This document shows, piece by piece, positions 1 to 8,119 of a stretch of 64,000 nt of DNA. Position numbers and translations under genes: made by a program. The notes under the pieces are model-generated. The model was not told the DNA's origin, did no database searches, and worked only from the letters and a program-made list of their open reading frames with translations. Source of the stretch: Treponema_I sp045631425 (GTDB lineage: Bacteria; Spirochaetota; Spirochaetia; Treponematales; Treponemataceae); contig JAZQUR010000011.1 in assembly GCA_045631425.1 (NCBI GenBank), positions 27,350-91,349 of the forward strand. The letters run 5' to 3'. Positions within the stretch are counted from its first letter, which is position 1; every line of letters begins with the position of its first letter.

Positions 1-242
1 AAAAATATTATTCCTCAAACACAAGTACTTCTGAAGAGTCTTTAAGTGAATCATTAGATAGCTTACCTGAGCTTGGAGGTTTTGCCTCTGAAGTGCCTAC
101 TCAAGAATCAGAAGTAATTGAAGATAGTGCTTTTGCTAGGGGAGAAACTTCTTCCGTTGAATTAGTACCTGATGCTGTTGTTGGCGCAGATACAAATCTA
201 ATGGCAGAGGCTATAAAAACACTACTTAGACGTGAAGGATAA
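1..242 (+). CDS. C-terminal end of an acidic protein (5' end off-window)
   Basis: The frame is open from base 3 to the TAA at 240-242, giving 79 residues rich in Ser, Glu and Asp and ending in the basic tail LLRREG. No domain is recognisable. It stops 2 nt before the fliA start, and the fliA Shine-Dalgarno (AAGGA) lies in its last codons, so the two genes are almost certainly co-transcribed and translationally coupled. The low-complexity acidic composition suggests a disordered tail. The position just before sigma-28 suggests a motility-operon member, but that is inference from context only. Confidence 0.7.
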   Translation, partial: KYYSSNTSTSEESLSESLDSLPELGGFASEVPTQESEVIEDSAFARGETSSVELVPDAVVGADTNLMAEAIKTLLRREG

Positions 243-244
243 AA

Positions 245-1033
245 ATGGCTGCTTCGCTTTTTGAACAAAAATCAGAAGATGAACTTTGGATAGAATACAG
301 AAAAACTCATTCCTCTCAGATTAGAGATGCTTTTATTCGGCAATATATGCCTTTGGTAAAATATGTTGCTGGTAAAGTGTCTGTTGGTTTACCAGGCTCT
401 GTGGAATTTGATGATTTAGTAGGATATGGACAATTTGGGTTGCTTGATGCTATCGAAAAGTTTGATCCTGCAAAAAATGTAAAATTTAAGACTTATGCTG
501 TTACTCGTATTCGTGGAGCAATTTTTGATGAATTGCGTCAGTTGGACTGGGTTCCTCGTTCTGTACGCCAAAAATCAAAAGAAATTGAAGATGCAATCGT
601 AAAAGCAGAAGCAAAACTTGGTCGTTCAGCTTCTGATGAAGAAATTGCAGCTGAAATGGGTGTTTCTGTAGCAGAATTTCAGCAATCAATTTTAAAAGTT
701 TCTGGAACAAGTGTTCTTTCTTTAAATGATGTATGGTATTCAGGTGAAGATTCTGACAGAGTTTCTATTGGTGATAGTATCGAATCTCCATCATCATTAA
801 ATCCTGATGTAATTGTTGAACGTGAAGAAATCCGTCGTGTTATTATTGAAGCTATAAATGAATTGCCAGAAAAAGAAAAAATGGTTTTGGTATTGTATTA
901 TCATGAAGATCTCACTTTTAAAGAAATTGGAAAAGTATTAGAAGTAAGTGAATCTCGTATTTCTCAATTACACGGTAAGGCAAACCACAGATTACGAGCA
1001 AAACTTACAAATATCCGCAAAGGAATTATGTAA
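245..1033 (+). CDS. fliA: RNA polymerase sigma-28 factor, FliA/WhiG family
   Basis: Directs RNA polymerase to late flagellar and chemotaxis promoters. The 262 residues match the family's usual length. Region 2 is clear at about residues 56-110 (DDLVGYGQFGLLDAIEKF, then RIRGAIFDELR and DWVPRSVR, typical of the FliA/WhiG/SigD branch). Region 4 is at about 208-255, with LPEKEKMVLVLYY and a helix-turn-helix around TFKEIGKVLEVSESRISQ. The ATG has an AAGGA Shine-Dalgarno 5 nt upstream. It heads a tight run with a FapA-type gene, a small gene and a SwrB-like gene. A matching sigma-28 promoter lies before fliS in this window. No anti-sigma factor FlgM is seen nearby. Confidence 0.95.
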   Translation: MAASLFEQKSEDELWIEYRKTHSSQIRDAFIRQYMPLVKYVAGKVSVGLPGSVEFDDLVGYGQFGLLDAIEKFDPAKNVKFKTYAVTRIRGAIFDELRQLDWVPRSVRQKSKEIEDAIVKAEAKLGRSASDEEIAAEMGVSVAEFQQSILKVSGTSVLSLNDVWYSGEDSDRVSIGDSIESPSSLNPDVIVEREEIRRVIIEAINELPEKEKMVLVLYYHEDLTFKEIGKVLEVSESRISQLHGKANHRLRAKLTNIRKGIM

Positions 1034-1042
1034 GAGGCTTGT

Positions 1043-3016
1043 ATGGTAACACTAGAGCAAATCAGAACAGATTTAGAAAAATTACTAGAAATTGATAAAG
1101 ACTTACACTATGTTGAAGTTCATGCAGATACTTTAGATGAAGCTCTAGCTGATGCCGCTGTACAGTTGGACTGTAGGGTTGCAGTTCTCGAATACGAAAT
1201 TATTGAAGCTGGTTCTGATGGTTTTATGGGCATGATGAAGAAGCCTTGGACTATTAGAGCAAATGTTAATGCTAGTCAAATCAAGAAAACTAAGAAAACA
1301 GATATTGAAGATATTTTTGCAGATGACGAATTTGCACAAGAAGAAGTTCATGTTGATAGAGATGGTTTATTCTATGTGCGCTATTTTGATGATAAGATAA
1401 ACTTGAAAGTTCTTCTTCCAATAGGTGAGGGAAAACCTGTTGTTCTAAAAGAAGTTTTGCAAAAGGTTAAAAATAGTGGAACTCTATCTCTTGATGAAGC
1501 TTCTATCAAGCGATATGTAGCAAATGGTACAGGTGGCGTTTATGAGCCAGTTGGTCAATATCAGCATAATAAGGCTGCAGACGCTATCTTTACTGTAGAA
1601 CTCTCAAATGATGAAATGAAAGCAACTATTACAGCATCTTCTCCTGCTATTGGTGGTGCTGAAATTACTCCAGAAGCAATAAAAGGCAAATTGGAGTCTT
1701 ATGGTGTAGTTGCTGGTATATTAAATGAAAAAATCGATGAATTTGTTGATATGCCAATTTACGGAATTCCTTATACAGTTGCAGAAGCAATTTTGCCTGT
1801 GGATGGTCGTGATGCTTATATTGCATATCAATTTGAAACTGATAGATCTAAATTAAAAATGATGCAAAATGATGCTGGACAGATTAACTACAAAGAACGA
1901 AATCAGATTCAAAACGTAGTTGAAGGTCAGCCTCTTGCACAAAAAATGCTTCCTGAACGAGGAAAAGCTGGAAAAACAATTACAGGACGTTATTTGGAAG
2001 CAAAAAATGGAAAAGACATTCCTTTACCATTGGGCAAAAATGTTCAAGTTGATTCTGACGGACGAACAATTATTGCAACAACTAATGGTCAAGTTATGTT
2101 GATAAATGACAAAATCCACGTTGAGCCAATTCTCGAAGTTAATGAAGTTTCTATTAAAACTGGAAATATCACATTCTTGGGAACTGTTCGTGTTAAAGGA
2201 AACGTTGAAGACGGATTTAGCATTAAAGCTTCTGGAAATATCGAAGTTGGTGGTGCTGTTGGTAAATGTGTTCTTGAAGCAGATGGAAATATTGTTGTTA
2301 ATCAAGGTATCATGGGGCGTGACGAAGGCTTTATCAAAGCTGGAAAATCATTATGGGCAAAATTCATCCAAAATACAAAAGTTGAAGTTGAAGAGTATGT
2401 TGTTGTACAAGATGCAATCATGAACTCTGATATTACAAGTAATAAGAAAATTTTGCTTGTTGGTAAAAATGCCAAAATTATTGGTGGTCACTTGTTTGCT
2501 ACAGAAGAAATCCACGCTAAAGTTATTGGTAGTAGTGGTGGTGGTAGTGAAACTGTTCTTGAAGTTGGATTTGATCCTCGTGCAAAAAAACGCTTGTTAG
2601 ATTTGCAAGAACGTCAATCTGGAATTATCAAAGAGTTAGACAATCTTGATTTGGATATTTCAACTCTTGAAAATATGAAAAAAGTTCGCAAATCTTTACC
2701 TGGTGATAAAGAAGAGAACTTGAAAAAGCTAAAAAAGCGGCATGATGAAATTTCTATTGAATCAGAACAGATGACAGAAGAAATTCAACAAATCCAGCAA
2801 CACTTACGAGAATTAAAAGTTATCGGAAAAATTTCTGTTGCAAATACAATTTATGCTGGTGTAAAAATTTATATTCGCGATGTAAAAGAAGATATACGTA
2901 CAGATGAAAAAGCAGTTACATTTGTGCTTGAAAACATCTTTGTACGACATAATAAATACGAGCCTCTTTCACAAGAAGATGCAAAGCGAGCACCAGATGG
3001 GTATAGCGCCAATTGA
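1043..3016 (+). CDS. FapA family protein (DUF342) with N-terminal Jag_N-like domain
   Basis: A 657-residue cytoplasmic protein of the FapA/DUF342 (flagellar assembly protein A) family. Residues about 30-78 resemble a Jag_N domain: a helix over TLDEALADAAVQLDC, then a strand and the GSDGFMGMMKKP turn, comparable to the GFLG turn of Jag/KhpB proteins. The middle (about 200-520) is the Gly/Val-rich repetitive region expected for the FapA beta-helix. The C-terminal third contains a heptad-like coiled coil (about 525-600) before a last beta-rich part. The start is ATG with AGAGG 5 nt upstream, 9 nt after fliA, so it belongs to the sigma-28 operon. FapA proteins recur beside motility genes, but the biochemical role is unsettled. 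Confidence 0.8.
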   Translation: MVTLEQIRTDLEKLLEIDKDLHYVEVHADTLDEALADAAVQLDCRVAVLEYEIIEAGSDGFMGMMKKPWTIRANVNASQIKKTKKTDIEDIFADDEFAQEEVHVDRDGLFYVRYFDDKINLKVLLPIGEGKPVVLKEVLQKVKNSGTLSLDEASIKRYVANGTGGVYEPVGQYQHNKAADAIFTVELSNDEMKATITASSPAIGGAEITPEAIKGKLESYGVVAGILNEKIDEFVDMPIYGIPYTVAEAILPVDGRDAYIAYQFETDRSKLKMMQNDAGQINYKERNQIQNVVEGQPLAQKMLPERGKAGKTITGRYLEAKNGKDIPLPLGKNVQVDSDGRTIIATTNGQVMLINDKIHVEPILEVNEVSIKTGNITFLGTVRVKGNVEDGFSIKASGNIEVGGAVGKCVLEADGNIVVNQGIMGRDEGFIKAGKSLWAKFIQNTKVEVEEYVVVQDAIMNSDITSNKKILLVGKNAKIIGGHLFATEEIHAKVIGSSGGGSETVLEVGFDPRAKKRLLDLQERQSGIIKELDNLDLDISTLENMKKVRKSLPGDKEENLKKLKKRHDEISIESEQMTEEIQQIQQHLRELKVIGKISVANTIYAGVKIYIRDVKEDIRTDEKAVTFVLENIFVRHNKYEPLSQEDAKRAPDGYSAN

Positions 3017-3335
3017 TTTACAGACTCTTTACACTCAACTAGATAAAGTCAGTAAAACTCATGGAAGCCAAGCTCAAACGCTTCAAGTGCAAAGTGCTTT
3101 GCAGGATGTAGAAAAAGCCAAAAAACAACAAGAAGAAAATGAAAAAATTGCTTCTACAAATATGGCTGAGGAAGATGATACTCAAAAAGTAAAAGATCGC
3201 CAATATCATCAAAATAATTCTAAAAATCAACACAAATCAAATCCTGATGAAACTCAAGAAGAAACTGAACCAGAAAGAAAAAAGGTAGCATTTCAAGATC
3301 CAAATCTTGGTCAACATATAGATGTAATTGGATAA
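2997..3335 (+). CDS. Small hydrophilic protein of the fliA operon
   Basis: A 112-residue protein starting MGIAPIDLQTLYTQLDKV, with an N-terminal amphipathic helix followed by a Gln/Glu/Lys-rich charged tail. It has no signal peptide or membrane segment. I choose the ATG at 2997, which overlaps the end of the FapA gene by 20 nt. An in-frame ATG at 2904 would bury 31 more residues inside the FapA frame and lacks a ribosome site. The N-terminus suggests a protein-interaction helix, and the rest is probably disordered. I do not recognise a family. Its conserved-looking place between fapA and the SwrB-like gene suggests a motility accessory role, by context only. Confidence 0.7.
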   Translation: MGIAPIDLQTLYTQLDKVSKTHGSQAQTLQVQSALQDVEKAKKQQEENEKIASTNMAEEDDTQKVKDRQYHQNNSKNQHKSNPDETQEETEPERKKVAFQDPNLGQHIDVIG

Positions 3336-3356
3336 ATAAATTAATCGAGGTGAATT

Positions 3357-3932
3357 TTGACTACTTTCGTTATTGTCATGTCTTTGTTGAATATTCTCGT
3401 CTGGGTAATACTTTTTTTATCACGTAAAAGAATGCAAAAAAATATGATTGAAACTGTGATGAAAGTAAGTCTTGGGAATATTAAGCAAGAAGTCGAGAAA
3501 ATTCTAATCGAAATAAATAAAGTTACAGATAGCAGTTTGTCATTGATAGAAAACCGAATGAATACTTTGCGAGAGGTTATTGCTCTTGCGGATAAACGCG
3601 TTTCTCTTGCTGATAAAGAATTTGCAAAAAAAGAGCAAGAACTTATCACTTTGAATCGAATAGACGAAATTCATACAACTGTGAAAAAAGATAATGCTAC
3701 TGTAAAATCCTATGTAGAAAATGCATACAAGGTTAATTCAAAACCAAAAAATGATGGTGGCATATCTTTGTTTGCTGCAGAAGATTTCAATGAAAGACGT
3801 GAACCAGAATTGTCTCTAAAGGATAAGGTTCTAGATTTGTTTAATCAAGGAATTGATGTGTATTTAATTGCAGAAAAACTTGATTCTTCTGTTGCAGAAG
3901 TACAAACAATAATTAATTTGTTTGGGCATTAG
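3357..3932 (+). CDS. SwrB-like membrane-anchored protein (DUF6115-type C-terminus)
   Basis: 191 residues. The start is a TTG with GAGGTG about 5 nt upstream; there is no suitable ATG. Residues 1-22 form a single membrane anchor (FVIVMSLLNILVWVILFL), followed by a basic stretch, a long coiled coil (about 30-125), and a C-terminal helix-turn-helix-like module around SLKDKVLDLFNQGIDVYLIAEKL. That module resembles the DUF6115 end of Bacillus SwrB, which activates the flagellar export apparatus and is encoded just downstream of the sigma-28 gene sigD. Here too it sits downstream of the sigma-28 gene, with two genes between. The family assignment is by pattern and position, not alignment. Confidence 0.55.
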   Translation: MTTFVIVMSLLNILVWVILFLSRKRMQKNMIETVMKVSLGNIKQEVEKILIEINKVTDSSLSLIENRMNTLREVIALADKRVSLADKEFAKKEQELITLNRIDEIHTTVKKDNATVKSYVENAYKVNSKPKNDGGISLFAAEDFNERREPELSLKDKVLDLFNQGIDVYLIAEKLDSSVAEVQTIINLFGH

Positions 3933-4024
3933 TTGTTTATTTTCTTTTGTTACAATAATTTACGAAAAGTTGTATGTTTTTTTCAAAAAAAATGAAAAAA
4001 AATCAAATTTTTTAGAAAATGCTG

Positions 4025-4053
4025 TTGACAAAAAAATAAATAAAATGTATATT
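4025..4053 (+). promoter_or_regulatory. Sigma-70 promoter of tRNA-Phe
   Basis: A perfect -35 TTGACA (4025-4030), a 17-nt spacer and -10 TATATT (4048-4053). The predicted start is near 4060, about 30 nt before the mature tRNA. Confidence 0.85.
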
Positions 4054-4089
4054 CATTACATCAAGCGACGATGAGTTGCTGAGATGAAC

Positions 4090-4162
4090 GCCGCGGTAGC
4101 TCAGTCGGTAGAGCACCGGACTGAAAATCCGTATGTCGACAGTTCGATTCTGTCCCGCGGCA
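4090..4162 (+). tRNA. tRNA-Phe (GAA)
   Basis: A 73-nt cloverleaf. Acceptor arms are GCCGCGG (4090-4096) and CCGCGGC (4155-4161), with discriminator A4162. The D stem is GCTC/GAGC; the T arm has stem GACAG/CTGTC with loop TTCGATT. The anticodon loop CTGAAAA (4121-4127) carries GAA at 4123-4125, the phenylalanine anticodon. CCA is not encoded and must be added. The outermost anticodon-stem pair is a C-U mismatch (4116/4132). It is flanked by its own promoter and terminator, so it is a single-gene transcription unit. Confidence 0.96.
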
Positions 4163-4197
4163 AAACCTGAAAGATTAAGTCTTTCAGGTTTTTTTTT
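4163..4197 (+). terminator. Intrinsic terminator of tRNA-Phe
   Basis: A 12-bp perfect stem AAACCTGAAAGA / TCTTTCAGGTTT around a 5-nt loop, followed by a T run. Confidence 0.9.
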
Positions 4198-4232
4198 ACC
4201 CAAATTAAATTATCGCGAAAAGTTATTTACTC

Positions 4233-4280
4233 AAAAAAAAAGTGCACCGCAAAAAATCCTTTTCAACTTTTTGGATGCAC
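4233..4280 (-). terminator. Probable terminator of ilvH
   Basis: Read on the minus strand, a GTGCA/TGCAC stem with inner A/T pairing ends in a run of nine T. The stem is imperfect. It lies about 40 nt after the ilvH stop codon. Confidence 0.5.
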
Positions 4281-4320
4281 CTTTCCTTTTGCTTTCCTAG
4301 TTTTATTTTATCAGAAAAAA

Positions 4321-4818
4321 TTATTCAGTTCCTAGAAGTTTACTTCCTCTGTCCATTGCAGTTAAACCTGTACGTACAAGTTCTTTTATCCCAAATGGTT
4401 CTAGAAGCCGAATTAGACTAGCAATTTTATCTTGACTTCCTGTGGCTTCAATCACAAGGGTTTCAATCCCAACGTCAACAACATGGGCTCTAAAAATGTT
4501 TGCAGTTTCGATAATTCCTACACGAGCTTCTGGAGGGGCTGAAACTTTGATAAGGGCTGTTTCTCTAAGAACTGTTTCGCTTGGATCACAGTGTTCGATG
4601 GTGATAACTTCTTCAAGTTTGAAAAGCTGTTTTTCAATTTGGTCTAGAGTGTGATCATCACCTTGAACTACGATTGTCATACGAGATTGGCTAGGGTGGG
4701 AAGTTACTCCAACTGTCAAACTGTCAATATTGTAACCGCGGCGGCTAAAAAGTCCTGAAACGCGACTTAAAACACCTGCATGGTTTTCTACTAAAACGGA
4801 TAACACAAATCTTTTCAT
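4321..4818 (-). CDS. ilvH: Acetolactate synthase regulatory (small) subunit
   Basis: The regulatory subunit of acetohydroxyacid synthase, which catalyses the first common step of branched-chain amino acid synthesis and confers valine feedback. 165 residues, the usual length. An N-terminal ACT domain (about 2-75) starts RFVLSVLVENHAGVLSRV, followed by GLFSRRGYNIDSL, both hallmarks of IlvH/IlvN. The C-terminal domain ends in PFGIKELVRTGL. No catalytic subunit (ilvB) lies in the window, so it is a stand-alone gene. There is no Shine-Dalgarno: the -10 TATAAT lies exactly 6 nt before the ATG, pointing to a leaderless mRNA. It is divergent from the ROK regulator across 65 nt. Confidence 0.93.
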   Translation of the reverse strand: MKRFVLSVLVENHAGVLSRVSGLFSRRGYNIDSLTVGVTSHPSQSRMTIVVQGDDHTLDQIEKQLFKLEEVITIEHCDPSETVLRETALIKVSAPPEARVGIIETANIFRAHVVDVGIETLVIEATGSQDKIASLIRLLEPFGIKELVRTGLTAMDRGSKLLGTE

Positions 4819-4824
4819 ATCATC

Positions 4825-4830
4825 ATTATA
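4825..4830 (-). promoter_or_regulatory. -10 box of ilvH, leaderless arrangement
   Basis: TATAAT on the minus strand, with 6 nt (GATGAT) to the ilvH ATG. No good -35 was found at 16-18 nt. Confidence 0.55.
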
Positions 4831-4847
4831 TCACTAAAATAAAAAAC

Positions 4848-4876
4848 TTGCACCCATTTTGTTTTTTCAGTATACT
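4848..4876 (+). promoter_or_regulatory. Promoter of the ROK regulator, leaderless arrangement
   Basis: -35 TTGCAC (4848-4853), 17-nt spacer, -10 TATACT (4871-4876). The ATG is 7 nt beyond, so transcription should start at or within 1 nt of the start codon. No Shine-Dalgarno is present. Confidence 0.7.
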
Positions 4877-4883
4877 AACCTAA

Positions 4884-6029
4884 ATGAATATTAATAATAA
4901 CAATTTTCAAAAAAATTCAAATATCACTCGAACTCTTGAAATTCTATGGCGAAACAATTCTGTTAGTCGTGTTGATATTGCACGTCAGCTTGATTTGTAT
5001 CGTTCTACAGTATCAAATATTATCAATTCGTTAATCGATGTTGGGCTTGTTTGTGAAATAGAAGAGGGGACTTCTCAACCTCAGGGTGGTCGAAAACCTA
5101 TATATCTTTCTTTGAATGAGAATTTTGGTGGAATTTTAGGAATTGAGATCCAACCTGATAATTACAAAGCTGTTTATATTAATTTTCATGGTGATGTTAT
5201 TTTTTCAAAGTCTGAGAATCTTTTGGTTGATAGTATTGAACTTTGTTTAAAACAGATTTTAGTTGATGTTTTACCAGAAATCGAAAAAACTCAGATTCCA
5301 TTGTTAGGAATTTGTACAGGGCTTCCTGGAATAATTGATTCTGAAAAATGTCGTATTATAAATTCTGAGCCTTTTTATCTAAATGACTTTTCTTTTAGTA
5401 ATTTTTGCAAGAAAAATTTGAAAGTTCCATTTTTAATTGAAAATGATGCAAATTGTCTTGCTTGGCTTCAACTTACAAGAAAGCGAAAAACAGATTTGCG
5501 AGATTTTCTTGTGGTGATGGCGGAAGAACACTCAAATGGAATTGGTGTGGGTGTGGCTTTGACTTTTGATAATAAAGTTCGATATGGAAAACAATTTGGC
5601 TCTGGAGAGTTTATCTCAAATTCTTGGCGTCCTGGAAATGTTGGACAAACAGGGATGAGTCTTGAAGATAGAAAAATGATTTTATCAAATGAGAAACTTT
5701 ATTTTCAATGGATAAAAGAGCTTTTTGAAACATTGACACCAACGATTTCTCTTTTAGCACCAGATTGTGTTTTTATTCATGGTGAACCATTAAAAAAATC
5801 AGTTCAAATCCAAGAGTTTTTGAAGCAAGAAGTGCCTCAGTTTGGTGTTGTTATGGAAAAAACTAAATGTTTGTTGGAATTTGCTGTGGAAAATAACTAT
5901 GAAGTTGCTTTAGGCGCTGCTTCTATGATGCTTCAAAAATTATTCACTGTTCCAGATATTACGGAAATAGATTCACTTACACGTTTTGATTGGGATTATC
6001 TTTTTTCAATTGCAAAAGGTGATAATTGA
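4884..6029 (+). CDS. ROK family transcriptional regulator (NagC/XylR type)
   Basis: 381 residues. An N-terminal winged helix (about 15-75; NSVSRVDIARQLDLYRSTVSNIINSLI) is followed by GGRKPIYLSLN, the usual linker of ROK repressors. The rest is the actin-like ROK sugar-kinase fold, with GILGIEIQPD, GICTGLPGIID and NDANCLAWLQ. The zinc Cys cluster (CxCGxxGC) of canonical ROK proteins is absent: the equivalent region reads GSGEFISNSW, so this is a divergent member. No DxGGT-type phosphate motif is obvious, so it is probably regulator rather than kinase. It is 62 nt upstream of pullulanase, in the same direction. The ligand is unknown, with a maltodextrin or amino-sugar derivative plausible. Confidence 0.85.
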   Translation: MNINNNNFQKNSNITRTLEILWRNNSVSRVDIARQLDLYRSTVSNIINSLIDVGLVCEIEEGTSQPQGGRKPIYLSLNENFGGILGIEIQPDNYKAVYINFHGDVIFSKSENLLVDSIELCLKQILVDVLPEIEKTQIPLLGICTGLPGIIDSEKCRIINSEPFYLNDFSFSNFCKKNLKVPFLIENDANCLAWLQLTRKRKTDLRDFLVVMAEEHSNGIGVGVALTFDNKVRYGKQFGSGEFISNSWRPGNVGQTGMSLEDRKMILSNEKLYFQWIKELFETLTPTISLLAPDCVFIHGEPLKKSVQIQEFLKQEVPQFGVVMEKTKCLLEFAVENNYEVALGAASMMLQKLFTVPDITEIDSLTRFDWDYLFSIAKGDN

Positions 6030-6038
6030 ATTTATACT
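6010..6038 (+). promoter_or_regulatory. Putative pullulanase promoter
   Basis: -35 TTGCAA (6010-6015), 17-nt spacer, -10 TATACT (6033-6038). It lies across the 3' end of the ROK gene; the predicted start is near 6045. Confidence 0.55.
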
Positions 6039-6043
6039 ATATA

Positions 6044-6058
6044 AGACTTTAAAAGTCT
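6044..6058. promoter_or_regulatory. 15-bp palindrome at the predicted pullulanase start site
   Basis: AGACTTT-A-AAAGTCT. It begins at the predicted transcription start and ends 33 nt before the pullulanase ATG. It could be an operator for the adjacent ROK regulator or a short RNA hairpin. Confidence 0.4.
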
Positions 6059-6091
6059 AAAATTATTCATTTACTTTAGGAAAAAGATTTT

Positions 6092-8047
6092 ATGAAAACA
6101 TTACCAACTCCATCTCTGTCTTACAAATTAGGAGCAAATATCAATCCTTTAACAAGAAAGGTAACTTTTGCAATTTGGGCTCCTAGCGCAAAATCAGTTG
6201 TTTTGCAATTATTTAAAGACGGAAGTACAAAAACTGTTTATCAAGAACATAATTTATCGTTAGATGTTAAAACAGGTGTTTGGACAGTTGTTCTCCCATA
6301 CGAAAAGGAGATTTTTTACGAATACAAAATTGAGTCAAGTCGTGGAATCAAAAATTGTCTTGACCCTTATGCAAAATCTATGGCTGCTTTCACAAATGAC
6401 GGCACTTCTGGTCGTGCAGCTGTAATTGATTTGTCACAAGCAAAGCCATATAAAGTAAGTCTTACTCCAGATACAAAATCAACTCCTCAAGAAAAATGTA
6501 AAGCAAAAACAGTTGTTTACGAAATTTCTGTTCGAGATGCAACAATTACAAAAGAAGGCGGCGGAACATATCTTGATTTTATTGACAAGCTAAAATATAT
6601 CAAAGATTTGGGCGTAACTCACATCCAATTAATGCCAGTTCAAAACTTCTACAACAACGATGAAACAAAAAAAGATTTTGAAGATGCTGGAACTGTTCAC
6701 AACAACAATTACAACTGGGGTTATGATCCTCACAACTATTTTTCTCCAGAAGGTTGGTATTCAAAAAATCCTAATGATCCATACGAAAGAATTAGAGAAC
6801 TTCGCACTTTGATTAAGGCTGCTCATCTTATCGGTTTAAACGTAATTTTGGACGTAGTTTACAATCACATGGCAAGAACTGATTTCTTAGATGATATTGA
6901 GCCAAATTATTATTTCAGACAAAATCCAGATGGAACATACAAAAACGGTTCTGGCTGTGGAAACGATGTTAAATCAGAAAACTTTATGGCAGGAAAATTG
7001 ATTATTGATTCTTGTGCATATTGGGTAAAAAATTATGATGTTGACGGTTTCCGCTTCGACTTAATGGGATTAATCGATTCAAAGACAATGCTTGCAGCTT
7101 ACAAAGCTTGTAAAAAAATCAAGAATAATATGCTTTTCATTGGGGAAGGTTGGAAAATGTACACAGGTGAAGAAGGAACTTGTGGTATGGACCAAAACTT
7201 CATGACTCAAACTGATGATATTGCTGTATTTAGCGATGAAGTTCGCGACTTGATTAAAGCTGGTGGTATGAATGAAAAAGGACAAGGCTTCTTAACTGGA
7301 AAACAGGTAAGTCTAAAGCATTTATTCTACAATCTAACAGGTCGTCCACAAATCAATTATCAAGCTGACTCTCCATTAGATAGCGTTGTTTATATTGATT
7401 GTCATGATGGTTTGACTTTGCACGACTCAATTGTTGTAAATGCAGATATTGACGAGTCAAAACCTGAAGAAAGACAAAAAGCTCTTGATTTACTAAAAAT
7501 CGGTAACGCAATGGTTTTAACAAGTCAGGGAATCGCTTTCTTACACGCAGGTCAAGAATTTGGTCGTTCAAAACCAGCTTTTGCAGGTGCTTTCACAAAT
7601 GATGGAGAAATTATTCATCAGTTTGTAAAAAATAGTTATGACTCAAGTGATAACATCAACCAAATCCATTGGCTTGCTTCAAATGATGTAGAACTTTCTT
7701 ATAGACCACTTTTGGAATACACAAAAGGTTTACTTGCATTGAGAAGAAAATTCAACGCATTTACACTTGGAAGTCAAAAACTTGTAGAAAAAGCAACAAA
7801 ATTCGTAGAAACAAGTAATCCTTTTGTACTTTGTTACACAATCGAATACGAAGGAAAACTTTGGTATCTATGTTTTAATGCTTCTGAATATTCTTATCCA
7901 TTGATGATGGAAAAAAATGGTAAACTTGATGTTTTTGTAAACAAAGAAATTGCAAGTTCAGATGCCATTGCTCAATTTGATGCAAAACAAGGTTCAAGTA
8001 TGGAAATCCCTGCAAGATCTTGTTTTATCGCAAGTATTAACGCATAA
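6092..8047 (+). CDS. pulA: Type I pullulanase / glycogen-debranching enzyme (CBM48-GH13)
   Basis: Hydrolyses alpha-1,6 branches in pullulan, glycogen or branched maltodextrins. 651 residues with no signal peptide, so intracellular. An N-terminal CBM48 module (about 10-110) precedes the GH13 barrel. Conserved regions visible are YDPHNYF (about 217), DVVYNHM (about 252), the nucleophile in DGFRFDLMG (about 318), the acid in FIGEGW (about 350) and DCHDGLTLHD (about 437). YDPHNYF is characteristic of the pullulanase subfamily (GH13_14). The ATG is preceded by AGGAAAAAG. It follows the ROK regulator and precedes a cytoplasmic GH20 enzyme, which suggests breakdown of imported or stored glucans under local control. 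Confidence 0.93.
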   Translation: MKTLPTPSLSYKLGANINPLTRKVTFAIWAPSAKSVVLQLFKDGSTKTVYQEHNLSLDVKTGVWTVVLPYEKEIFYEYKIESSRGIKNCLDPYAKSMAAFTNDGTSGRAAVIDLSQAKPYKVSLTPDTKSTPQEKCKAKTVVYEISVRDATITKEGGGTYLDFIDKLKYIKDLGVTHIQLMPVQNFYNNDETKKDFEDAGTVHNNNYNWGYDPHNYFSPEGWYSKNPNDPYERIRELRTLIKAAHLIGLNVILDVVYNHMARTDFLDDIEPNYYFRQNPDGTYKNGSGCGNDVKSENFMAGKLIIDSCAYWVKNYDVDGFRFDLMGLIDSKTMLAAYKACKKIKNNMLFIGEGWKMYTGEEGTCGMDQNFMTQTDDIAVFSDEVRDLIKAGGMNEKGQGFLTGKQVSLKHLFYNLTGRPQINYQADSPLDSVVYIDCHDGLTLHDSIVVNADIDESKPEERQKALDLLKIGNAMVLTSQGIAFLHAGQEFGRSKPAFAGAFTNDGEIIHQFVKNSYDSSDNINQIHWLASNDVELSYRPLLEYTKGLLALRRKFNAFTLGSQKLVEKATKFVETSNPFVLCYTIEYEGKLWYLCFNASEYSYPLMMEKNGKLDVFVNKEIASSDAIAQFDAKQGSSMEIPARSCFIASINA

Positions 8048-8053
8048 AAAATT

Positions 8054-8119
8054 AGCTATGTTTAAAAGTGAATAGGGGAAATCAGCCTTAATATCAACTT
8101 TTTGAACATAGCTTATGTT
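8054..8119 (+). promoter_or_regulatory. Three-arm alternative hairpin before GH20 gene
   Basis: Arm A AGCTATGTT (8054-8062) pairs perfectly with arm B AACATAGCT (8105-8113). Part of B (AACATA) can instead pair with arm C TATGTT (8114-8119) across a 3-nt loop. The two pairings are mutually exclusive, as in attenuators. The GH20 start codon is 42 nt further on. No strong T run follows either hairpin. Confidence 0.4.

Noticed and set aside
4012..4203. Minus-strand reading frame over the tRNA-Phe region
   Set aside because: It overlaps the tRNA, its promoter and its terminator, and has no ribosome site.
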